Source: Ilex aquifolium (taxonomy: Eukaryota > Streptophyta > Magnoliopsida > Aquifoliales > Aquifoliaceae). Taken from it: DNA of 64,000 bases. A program made the position numbers and the translations under genes. Below are positions 36,401 to 47,900 of this stretch, one piece after another. Below the pieces are notes generated by a model. The model was given only the letters and a program-made list of their open reading frames with translations, was not told the DNA's origin and ran no database searches. Each line of letters opens with the position of its first letter. The first letter of the stretch is position 1. Where the stretch lies: contig OX637394.1 of NCBI GenBank assembly GCA_951799425.1, positions 13,341,001 to 13,405,000 of the forward strand, written 5' to 3'.

Positions 36401-39400
36401 GTTGAAGAACGCAGGAGTAACTTATTAACGATTGGTGAACAAGATGTTCCGGTCACAGATCGGGAGAACAATGGAGGTGTATGTGGACGACATGCTCGTA
36501 AAGAGTCTCGCAGCAGCAGATCATATTGACCACCTCCAAGAAACTTTCAACGTTCTCAAGTCATACCACATGAAGTTGAATCCTGAAAAGTGCGCCTTTG
36601 GCGTAGGCTCAGGAAAGTTCCTTGGCTTTATGGTCAACCAGAGAGGAATTGAGGCGAACCCCGACAAAATCAAGGCAATCTTAAATATGAAGTCGCCGTC
36701 CTCAACCAAGGAGCTCCAGCGCCTCAATGGGAGAATTGCAGCGCTCAATAGGTTCGTTTCCAAATCTGCAGACAAATGTCTACCTTTCTTCAAAATTCTC
36801 CGAAAGGCTTTTGAGTGGGGACCGGAGGCAGAGGAAGCCTTCCAAAAGCTCAAAGTCTACTTGGCCAAACCTCCACTCCTTTCACACGCTACATCTGGTG
36901 AGACTTTATATCTATACCTTTTTGCTTCCCCATCAGCAATGAGTTCAGTCCTCATCAGGAACAGTGACGGAGTACAGAAGCCGATTTATTATGTGAGCAG
37001 AGCATATCGGGGAGCGGAAGTCAGATATTCAGAGCTAGAAAAATTAGCACTAGCCCTCATCTTAACAGCTAGGCGTCTGCGACACTACTATCAGAGTCAC
37101 ACTGTTGTTGTCATCACAGATCAGCCTCTAAAAAGAGTATTGGGAAAGCCAGATGTATCCGGGAGACTCCTAAAATGGGCAGTGGAACTAGGCGAGTTCG
37201 ACATCCAGTACCAGCCAAGGGTGGCTATCAAAGCGCAAGCCTTGGCAGATTTTGTTGCGGAGCTTACACCAGTAGGGGAGGTAAATGAACATTCCACGCT
37301 TCAGACATCGAGCCCGGACACCCAAAGCAAGGTGATACACGACAAGGACACTAGGGCACCCACTCCTGGCGCCCAGACACTCCCGGGCGCCCATGCCTTC
37401 TCCCCTGGCGCCCAGACTTGCTCCCCAGGCGCCCAAACCTCCTTCCCTGGCGCCCAGACTTCCTCCGAAGGCGCCCAAACACTCCCGAGCGCCCAGACCT
37501 CCTTCCCTGGCGCCCAGACCTCCTTCCCTGGCGCCCAGACTTGTTCCCCTAGCGCCCAGGCTTCCTCCGCAGGCGCCCAGACCTCCTTCCCTGGTGCCCA
37601 GACTTGTTCCCCTGGCGCCCAGGCTTCCTCCGCAGGTGCCCAGACAATCCCGGGCACCCAGACCTCCTTCCCTGGCGCCCAGACTTGCTCCCCTGGCGCC
37701 CAGACTTCCTCTGCAGGCGCCCAGACACTCCCGGGCGCCCAGGCCTCCTCCCTTGGCGCTTAGACTTGCTCCCCTGGCGCCCAGGTTTCCTCTGCAGGCG
37801 CCCAGACACTCCCGGGCGCCCAGACCTCCTTCCCTGGCGCCCAGACTTGCTCCCCTGGCGCCCAGACACTCCCGGGCGCCCAGACCTCCTCCCCTGGCGC
37901 CCAGACTTGCTCCCCAGGCGCCCAGGCCTCCTCCGCAGGCGCCCAGACACTCCCGGGCGCCCATCCTGGAGCCTTGCCACCCAATCTTGGTTTCCTGACT
38001 CCCTCAGTGCTCTCCGAACTCTCCTCTTCGCCGCTCTAGAAGCTTTATGTGGATGGATCATCAACCCGTGAAAGAGGTGGAGCTGGCTTAATCCTAATCA
38101 GCCCCGAAGGCGCTACCATCAAGTACGTTGTGAAGCTCCACTTTATCGCCTCCAACAATGAGGCAGAATATGAGGCCCTCCTCTTTGGACTAAGATTGGC
38201 AATCGAGATGGAGGCTCAACACCTCATCACTCACAGTGACTCTCAGCTAATAGTCAACCAAGTAAATGGAGAGTTCGGAGCAAAGGGAACCAGAATGCAG
38301 GAGTACCTCGTCATGGTGAAAGCCTTGGTCGCCAAGTTTAAAATTTTTCAAATCACCCATATCCCGAGGGAGGAGAACATGGCCGCTGATGCGCTAGCCC
38401 GGCTCGCCTCGTCCTCAGACGCCCCACCAGGACCAACATTCATGGGTCACCAGTTGGAACCAGCAAGTTAGACGTGGAAGTTACAAGTATCAATTGTGCA
38501 TCTGTCGAGGCAAACTGGATGACCCCAATAAAGGCATACCTCCAGGAAGGTGCGTTGCCTGATGACCCTAGTGAAGCCAGGAAGCTCAGGGTGAGAGCCT
38601 CCAAGTTTACTATTTTACAAGATACTCTGTACAAAAAAGGTTACTCCTTGTCGTTATTGCGGTGTCTTTCGCCTGAAGAGGCAAACTATGCCCTGCGGGA
38701 GATCCATGAAGGGATTTGTGGGAATCATTCTGGAGGGCGCTCCCTCGCCCACAAGGCTCTCAAACAAGGCTACTTCTGGCCTAGTATGATGAGGGACGCC
38801 CAGGAATTTGCCAAGAAGTGCGACAAATGTCAGCGATTCGCCACTGTGCCCCGACAACCACCAGAAGAGCTCACGGTCGTCACAAGTCCATGGCCCTTCT
38901 CCAAATAGGGCATCGACATCCTAGGTCCCCTACTTCTTAGCAAAGGACAGTGCAAGTTCGTGGTGGTAGCGGTAGACTACTTCACTAAATGGGCGGAGGC
39001 AGAACCCTTAGCAAAAATAACAGACGTCAAGGTGAAAGATTTCATCTGGAAAAACTTGGTATGTCGCTTTGGGATACCCCACGCTATTGTCAGCGACAAC
39101 GCCAAGCAGTTCGACAATAAGCTCCTGAACTCCTTCTGCTCAGACCTTCAAATAAAGCAACCTCATTCCAGCCCGACACACCCGCAGGCAAACGGGCAGG
39201 CTGAGGTCATGGTGAGAACGGTGTTGCGTAACCTAAAGACAAAGCTCGAAAAGGCAAAAAGTCTTTGGGTCGAGGAGCTCCCAGGCGTATTATGGGCCTA
39301 TCGGACCACACCAAGAACTCCAACCGGAGAAACTCCCTTCTCCCTCGCCTTTGGAACTGAGACAGTCATCCCTGTGGAGATCGGGGTGTATTCTCTGCGG

Positions 39401-42400
39401 GTCCAACACCACGACCCTGTCACCAATGAGGAAGGACTCCGCGTCAACCTCGACTTAGTAGAGGAGGCAAGGGAGATGGCTGTGGTCCGCAACACGGAGT
39501 ACAAGCGTCGCATGGCAAAATACTACAACTCGAGGGTGAAGTCTCGTTCCTTCCAACCAGGAGACTTGGTCCTTAAGAAAGTGATCCTAACCACAAAGGA
39601 TTCACGAGAAGGAAAGCTGGGACCGAATTGGGAAGGACCCTACCTCATAATAGAAGTGGTGAGGCCGGGGTACCTACAAAATACAGGGTTCTGAGGGGAA
39701 AGTTTTGCCCCATCCATGGAATGCCGAGCACTTGAAGAGGTACTATCAGTGACACCTTGAGAGACTCAAAGTAGAAAAGTTGGGAACTTGATTTTATTTT
39801 TTGTACTTTTTTGGGGCTGTTGCTCGATATTTCTTTTTCATAAGCAATGAGATAAATAAAACAAAATTTCTAGATTTACTCAAAAAATCTTTGTATTTTT
39901 GTATTCAAGATCAAAAGGGCAAAACCACTACCACTTTCACAAAAGTAGGGCTACAAAATGCTTTTCAAACAAAGAAATAAAGAACTCCTTAAATCAAAAA
40001 GTCCCTAGCACTCTAACTGCTCTCGTGGTCGTCATCCTCCTCCTCGGCATCCTCAGAACCTCCATCACTCTCAGGCGCCTCAGTCGCCACGAAGCCTGAG
40101 ACATCAATATTGGGGTAGACAGCGGAAATCTTTCCCCGAAGCTCCTCATAGCCGTCAATGAAAGCTTCGGCAGTGCCATACCTCAGGTCCACCTCAGCCC
40201 GGGAAGCTCTCTCTTGAGCAGTCTTCACATCTGCCTCTGCGGCAGCCTCTCTGAGCATGGCCCTCTCGCGGGTCTCTGCAAGCTCAGCCTGAAGTTTGGC
40301 CACCTTCCCATGGGTCGCCGAAAACTCAGCCTCTCTGAGCATGGCCCTCTCGCGGGCCTCTGCAAGCTCAGCCTCAAGCTTGGCCACCCTCCCATGGGTC
40401 GTCGAAAACTCAACCTGGGTCTTTGCAAGCTCAGCCTCACTGAGCGTGGCCCTCTCACGGACCTCAACAAGCTCATCCTCGAGCCTGGCCACCCTCCCAT
40501 GGCTCGCCGAAAGCTCAGCCTTAAGATCAGTCGCCCTCATATCAGAAGCCCTCCCAGCAACTTCAAGCTCTGTGATCCTCCCCTGAGCAGCTAGAAGTTC
40601 ATTTTTCACAACTTCATGGGTTTGCTTCAACTGGTGATAAAGGAGGGTCCTTGCAAACATACACATAGATGCTGTTGAGGCCTGAGGAAAAACAAAAGGC
40701 AAAAAGATGTCAGAAATGTATGAGAGGAAGGGAGGAAAGGGAGATAATAAACCCTTACCTGAGCCCAACTTTCCAAATAAGAGCGGAGAATTCCATCGGT
40801 GCCCGTGGAACCGAGCTCGGTCACATCCTTGGAACACACAAACTTCCCAATCCGATCCCTAATGACCGGCAGGTTACCCAGCATAGAGATACCCTGAGAA
40901 GGTGTCCCAGAAGAAGTCCCCAGAGGAGAAGATGAAGGGAAAATAGAAGGTGCGGCCGACAGGAGAAACTCCGGAGTAAGAGGTACAACTGAGGGTGTAG
41001 GCACCACTGGAGGGGGCACTGGACCAAAGGGAGCCCTAGGAATCACTAGAGGAGTTGATTGAGGAGAGCTCCCCTCGGGTGGTACCATTGGAGATGTCAC
41101 TTGGGAGACCTAGCCCGTCTTCGCTATCTCAGGGACCCTTGCCACCTTGGGAAGAGGAGGATTCCTACCAGAGAGGAGAGACTCAATCGCCTCCCTATCT
41201 ATTGCTGCAAGGAAGTAAAGTGTTACCCAGATGAAAAAAAAAAAAAGGATACGAAATAATCAACTCACTTTTTCTCTTCAAAGAGGAACCGCCAGACTTA
41301 GGGGTGGCACGAACTCCGGGCATGAGTACTCCAATATCTTTTTCAGGATAAGCCTTCACCGCCTGCAGTTTCCACTCCTGACCCTTGGAAAGCACAAGGG
41401 GATCTGCAAAAGGAATGATGAGTAAAAAACAAAAAACACACAAAAGAGTTAAAACAAGTGTGAAGCTTACCAAGCTCTTTGGGGGTACTCCATCCCCGTA
41501 GTACCGAAGCTCTATTGGCCTCAGTAGCCCATTCTCCACCAACAAATAGAAAGCGGGATTTCCAAGTTCCACAGTTGGACTTCAGTCCAGTGATCAGCCT
41601 GTCTCTCGTTGTAAAGTAATACCAACCCCGATTGGGAGCAGGGGTCTCGCTCAGAGTATAAGCTCCATGAAACTCCTCCGGAGAAGCATCCTCATGGTGC
41701 ACTTTTTTCCACAACACCAAAAAGCATAGCAGAACTCTCCAGCCGTTGGGTGACAATCGCCCCGGGGTGAGTGAAAAATATTCAAGGATGCGACAGATAG
41801 GAGGGGACATGGGAAGTCGGAGCCCAGCCTCAAGCATCTCCTCATAAATCACAATATCTCCAGAAGAGTCATCCGAGGCGGGCTCATCCATCTCGGCCCG
41901 ACGACATAGCACAGTCGGAGAAATATGGTAAGTGGAAACAATCCGCAAAATATCATCTGAAGTTAAAGTACTAAAGAAAGTATTTACCTTGGACCCATCG
42001 TCAACTATTTTGCTTCTGTATTTTTTCTTACGGAGGCCCTGAAGAGTTTGACATTGAGTAGCTACATTCTGAGGGACTGGATCATCACCAATACAAGTGT
42101 CAGGTCCGCCACAGGCACCGAGTGCAGCTCCTTGCTCATCCAAAGCCCCGACCTCGCCAAAACTCCTCGAATCAGCACCCAAAACGCGCCCGGACAGCTC
42201 GCCTGCCCAGGCAGTCCGCGCGCCCAGGCAGCGCGCCCATGCAGTCCGCACGCCCAGGCAGTCCGCGCGCCCAGACCCGGCCTGGACAGCCTGCTCGCCC
42301 GCTTGGCTTCCCGGGGCAGCCTGCTTGCTCGCCTGGACAGCAGGGATAGCTTGTTTACTTGCCTGGACAGCAGGGACAACCTGCTCAGCACGCCGAACAG

Positions 42401-44876
42401 CCTGTCATGTTCGCCTCTCCATCGCAGCTACACGATCAGGCAGCTCGTCCAGGCTGCCCAGCTCAACACCTGCAGCACCTAACTGCCCCTCCTGCTCTTC
42501 CATCGTCTCCACAGCAATTTGGACCGCTCGCCTCTCAAAGGGCGCCTCCACCATGTTGGACAACGGCCGAGCAACGGCCTGGACAGCCTGTCCGCCAAAA
42601 CCCGCTTGCCCAATGGGGACAGCAGCAGCCTGGGCGCCCAAGCTCGCTCGCCCCACCTCCCTTAGCTCACCCGAGGATCTCTCTCTCTCCGCCTGAGCAA
42701 TCCCACCTTCAATGCATCCCTCGACCGAATCAGCGGCGACCTCACCATCCTCTTGAATGCCGATTTTTCTATCACCAAAACTCCTCATTTTTCTTCTCCC
42801 AAACAATGAATGTCTATGGGAACTTGCCTGAAGAGCGAGATAGCCTTGGGTCCTTCAAAGTATTCCAAAGTAACCTTGGGTTCTTCGAAGTCTTCCAAGA
42901 AGGGCTCTCACTCACTCTCTCAAATTTCTATGAAAGGGATGGAATGAGGAAGAAAGCTTCTATTTATACTCCAGGGTTTCATGAAATCAAGGGAAAGAGG
43001 AAAGGCCCAATTCAAAGCAAGGGCTCTTCTAGAATTCAAAAGGGGAAATAAAAGAGGTTATATAGCTGGAGACGCCGTACAAAGCTAAAATATATATCAG
43101 GAATGAAGGAGTCTTGGTTTGTGATTCAAAAAATCGTTTAGCTTTCGTGGGCGCTGCCCCCGAGCCCCTGCCACCTGACCGGGCAGGTGGAACCCCGCGA
43201 CCTGATCCCCGCGACCTGTCCGGGCAGGTCGATCCCCGAAATTCAGTCGTACCGCAACATGGTCGTAGCGGGAGAGAAGTCTTCTCAGGTCATAATTCAA
43301 AATCAAGTGAATGCCGTCTTCTCCAAATTTCATTGGACATGAGGCATTGGGAGGCAAATGATGAGCCAAGCCCAAATAATTCAATTCGGGTGGAAAGCCC
43401 AAAACTATTTAAGAGTCCAAGCTCTAGAAGACCAAGTAGGCCCAAAGTGGTCCAGACCGGTCAAGTTCATTAGGGAGCTACTCCACTACGGGAGCATCCG
43501 GACCGCTTAGAGAAAGTCAACATTCCCTCATCATTTGGCCAAGACCTTTGGAGAGCACTCCCCTGCCGGTTGAGGAGAGGAGAGGTCGCCAAGGAGAGGA
43601 GGGTTCGCCAAGCTGTTTAAAGCTATTAAGTTACTACAATCCGTTATGACCGTCAAACTACCCATTCAATTACTACACGGGCGACTATAAATTGTAAGCT
43701 TCCCCATCACTTGGGGGGCATCTCACAAAAGATCAAGCTCATCTCTGTTCACGTGGTTACTGTTCATCAGGTTACTGTTCATCGCACTGTCCAGTTAAAA
43801 AACAGCACCCCAGAAAGTTTCAAAATTACAGAAACATCCCCAGAAGGTCTAGAAAATTGCAGAATTACCCCCAGAAATTCCAAAAAATTACAGAAACATC
43901 ACCTAGAAGTAGGGATGTCAGTGGACCGAAGCGGGGGCGGGGGGTATAGTCTCCATCCCCGTACCCGCTTAAAAAACCTTCGTCCATCCCCGGTCCACCC
44001 CCGTTAACGAGTATAATTTTCATTCTCATCCCCGTCCGCGGGGAAATTTTTAATCCCCGCCCCCGTCCCCGCTTTCCCCGTACCTGCCCAAGCCCAAGCC
44101 TAAGCCAACATAATCCAAAATTCTAAATAAATTTAACATTTTAAAGAATTCAACAACATTCTCCAATAACTACTTGAATTTGATATAATTCAAACAACAA
44201 AGGGGGAAATGTTGAAAATGGGGAATGATGGAATTGTAACCAAATTACACCATACCTCTTTAAATTAGCCTTGAACTGTTTTGATAGGATTCAAACTGTT
44301 TTGATATGATTCAATTTGGAAGAAGTTTGAAAACTCTCCAACAGTCCAGTTATTGGGGAAAAAAAAGGACAAAGGGGAAAGAAACCTTGCAACATTTTTA
44401 AGTACATAAACAAGTTTTCTTTCATATTGGTCTCTTGAGGAAATTTAGAAACTAGAATCCTACATTCAAAATTTGCAACTGTGTAAAACTTGTAAGCCAA
44501 AAGCAATACATATTTTAATAACGTTGTAAAACTTGAGGTTTTGAAGATTTCAGTTTAAAGGTTTTGACAAACACTGATTCATCACTAATTTAAACTATAT
44601 ATAAGTCAGGCAATTATAAGCAAAACAATTCTGGAAAAAAAAAAAACCTTTCCAATAAAATAGCCAAGACCAACCACAGTTACACCCATATTGAAAAACA
44701 AATCCATCATCCAAATCAAATCCATTATCCTAAACGGAAGATTTAATCTCGCAGAAATAATGTCCACCGAGAACTCCAAATGCCCCCACCGAATTCAATC
44801 ATCCAAATCTTATTCAATCTCGCAGAAGCAATGCCCACTCAGTCCACTCCTCACAACCTCCACAATGTTAAGCCAC

Positions 44877-44916
<40 letters not shown>

Positions 44917-47900
44917 CTCAGTGACCTGTAAGGCTGTGTCGACGTTGAGGAACAGCAGAGGCTTTGTCGACGTTGAGTAGCCGGCGTTGAGCTAAGACGC
45001 CCGGAGGGAGGTCTGATTTTAACGTTGAGCAGTCGACACCCAGTATGGAGGGAGGCGGGCGGCTGAATGGCTGATAGAGATTAGAGAGAGTAGGTCTGGA
45101 CTCTGTTTATGGAATAAATATATATATTTATTTATATTTAACGGGTATAACGGGGACGGGGACGGGGGTAAGGGTAAGTCCATCCCCGCCTCTATCCCCG
45201 CACGGGTTTATACGGGCATCCCCGTATACGTTCACCGTCCAATACGTATAGTCCATCCCTGGTCCAAACGGGGCGGATTTGGACGAATACCCATTTCTCC
45301 CCGGTCCATTGACATCCCTACCCAGAAGTTCAAAAAAAAAAACTGCAGACACATCCCAAGAGGTCTGCAAAAATTCCAGAACTGCCCAAAAAGTTTCAGA
45401 AGTTACAGAGTCCTCCCCAAAGGTTTCAAAAATTGCAGAATCATCCACAACAAGTTTCAAAATTTTTTTTTTTATTATGGTATGCATACTAACATAGATT
45501 TTGAGACTAATATTTTTATTCATTGAAAAATTAGAGAATTTGCAAGGGTCCAAAACATATTTTCTTCTATTTAAGTTTTCTCACTTCTTGTAATTATCAA
45601 TTGCATTCTTGAACTCATTCTTATGTTATTCTCATCTTTCAAAGTCAATCATGAATTCATATGATCATTATGATGCCTATTCATATATTTATCCAACATC
45701 AAGAATGTCTCAAGTTCACAGTTCTCTACAACGTCATCACTATACCTATTCCATTCCTAGAGTTTCTCGGAGTCATCATAAAGTGCATAATAAGATTGAG
45801 TTTTATTATGAAGATTATCTAGAATACTACTCTGGGGCACTTAACTCACATAAGAGTTACCAACGTCATGCTTCCCAAAGTCATCATCAAGGTCAATCTG
45901 GATCAATCTTCCATGTTATTAGTGACCATTCAAAAACTCAAACTTCCCTAGAGAAAAGGTTGAGATCTTTGAAATTGGAGTTGCCAATACTAAACATTCA
46001 CTCGGCAATTACGTGAAGAATGTAGAGGGATGAAAAACCAATTATCTGAAATAACAAGTCAACTTTCTCACTTGAATAAAATTTTTGCAAGTCAGCAAAT
46101 GGAAGAAAATAAGGACAAGTCTCCAATTTCACTTAATGTCGAACACCTGCATAATGATAACCATATTTCTGTTCCATTGGACCCTCATGCTTTACATCCT
46201 TCAAAACATACTTTCAATCGTTTGAGCATTGATACTAGTGATGAGATTATTTTTGATCCTATCATGTTTCCTACCTCGTCGGAGCCAAAAGTTGAATCAT
46301 CACTAATCCTTGAACTTGAAGAAAAATCCATTCAGTTGGTTCCTATGCAAGATGTTGAACATATTCAGCTATCTATTTTAGAATCTGTTGGCAATTATTC
46401 TATGTCTACTATTCCGAATCATGATGGCATTGTTATGGATTCTTCTTCATCTGAGATTGTTGACATTGTTCTGGATTCTGCCCCACTTGAGAGTGTTAAC
46501 TTTGATTCTTTGTCTACTGTCAAGTGTTCAATTGAGTCTGTACTTTCTTATTTTCAGCACCAGGGTGTTATAGTTACTCCTTTGTCATTGATTTCTTGTC
46601 CCGCTGAATGCCTTTTGTTCAAATCTAATGAGAATTGTTTTGCTATTCTTGAGTTTGGATCTAATGCTTATTTACTTAATTTTTCATTGAATGTTAGTAT
46701 TAGTCCAGATTTTTATTTGGAGAACATCCTACTTAATCAAGGTACTCCAGAGCCTCCTATTTTATTATCAGGTGTTTCTACAGGTGGAATTGCTTATTCT
46801 TCAGCACTAGCTCCAGTTCTTATCTTTCCACTTCCATCGCATATTTCGGGCCAAATAGATGATGTGCTACGGGACCAGATTTGCATTGTTACAGATGGAG
46901 ATTCTTGCATTTATTCTAGTCGATGGAAAAATGTTGATGGTTCTTTCATTCTGGATGAGGTGTTCTATCATCTTCATGCTGCTTTCTTAGGGTACTTCTA
47001 CTTTGAAGACTCTCCGGAGGAGAGTTTTTTTCAACCGGAGGAGAATAATGGGGATCGTGTAGGAATTGGATAGATATTATAGATTAATTATGATAGTTTT
47101 TTAGATACTTTTAGTATTTATCTTTTAAGTAATTTCTTTTACCTTTTAAGGGTTTAGTTGTCATTTTGATTATTTATTTATTTTAGGGTTTGTGATCTCC
47201 TTATATATATAGGATTTGTGAACTATATATATAGGGGATACATATTTGTTGGAGGAGACTTTGATTATTGATTATTGATATTGAATCCTGATATTGATTC
47301 TTCCTCAAATTCTCTCTATTCTCATCCCCGTCTTATTCTTCCCTTCTCATCTTTAATTCTTCTTTATTACGATTTACATCATATACTTTGGAGTTGGTCT
47401 AACTTCTTTTTATATTTGATGATGTTGATTTGTCTCATGAGTCACTTGGTAAAATGAGCTAGATTATTGATTCTTTGGGTTCCTTTTCTTGTAAGCCCTT
47501 TTCTTGTAGGTGCTTCTTTGAATCTTTCATTGATGCTCCTTCATGTCCATTGTTTCTCCCTTTTGTGGTGATATGGGAGACTAAAGTGCCTAGTAAAGTG
47601 CAAGTTTGTGCATGGCTATAGCTAATGGTAGGACTAAAGATATTGATATGCTTCAAAGAAGACCTCAAGCTTTGCTTTTCTCTGTTGTGCTGTGTTATGT
47701 GCTGAGGTGCTACAGAAAGTATGGATTATCTTTGCATTTCTATGTTGCTTTGTCATAATGAAATAAGTTGTTTAATTTGGCAGGTTTGAGTTGGTGGCTC
47801 CTCGGTCCTTTTCTTCTATAGAAGTTGAGGACTACATAGGGTTTGGAAAAACAAGAAAGGGGCCACCCGGTGGAATTATGTATTCTAGCTATCATTTGGG

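Larger units (their letters stand above)
33001..43746 (+). mobile_element. Ty3/gypsy retrotransposon of Tat type, 3' LTR truncated (intron 3)
   Basis: A 10.7-kb element in the same orientation as the host gene. Order: 5' LTR, primer-binding site, gag, protease, reverse transcriptase, RNase H, a second RNase H of the archaeal-like type, integrase, an antisense spliced gene, polypurine tract, partial 3' LTR. Dual RNase H plus an extra ORF between integrase and 3' LTR is the signature of the Tat lineage (Retand/Ogre relatives). gag-pol is interrupted by at least seven stop codons and frame changes. LTR differences are about 12 in 388 bp by eye (about 3%). Confidence 0.93.
43797..45468 (+). repeat. 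30-bp tandem repeat array, split by a transposon
   Basis: Eight degenerate units of the form CCCAGAAGTTTCAAAAATTA plus CAGAAACATC. About three and a half units lie at 43797-43909 and the rest at 45321-45468. The element at 43910-45320 sits inside the fourth unit. Confidence 0.75.
43747..47270 (+). mobile_element. Unclassified retroelement-like unit with gag-like ORFs
   Basis: Begins where the gypsy LTR breaks. It has a leader with two GTTACTGTTCATC phrases, a roughly 30-bp tandem repeat array interrupted by a hAT-like element, then two forward ORFs (45651-46016, 46030-47073). Next is a purine-rich GGAGGAGAATAATGGGGA (47036-47053) like a polypurine tract, and an AT-rich LTR-like tail to about 47270. 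No protease, reverse transcriptase or integrase is seen. It most resembles a large non-autonomous LTR element, but a matching LTR pair was not found. The end is approximate. Confidence 0.5.

Noticed and set aside
37188..37964. Long reverse-strand and alternative-frame ORFs over the GGCGCC array (also 37393-38071 forward)
   Set aside because: They are shadows of the 21-bp repeat, which is free of stops in several frames. No independent motif or start context.
37368..37970. Regular repeats suggestive of a CRISPR array
   Set aside because: Units are contiguous and coding with no unique spacers, and this is a plant nuclear genome.
40214..40594. Forward ORFs opposite antisense exon 4
   Set aside because: They mirror the coiled-coil coding repeats of the reverse-strand gene; the reverse frame is the one with splice sites and heptads.
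42097..43051. Forward Pro/Arg/Cys-rich ORFs (42097-42696, 42359-43051)
   Set aside because: GC-rich shadows of antisense exon 1; no motif.
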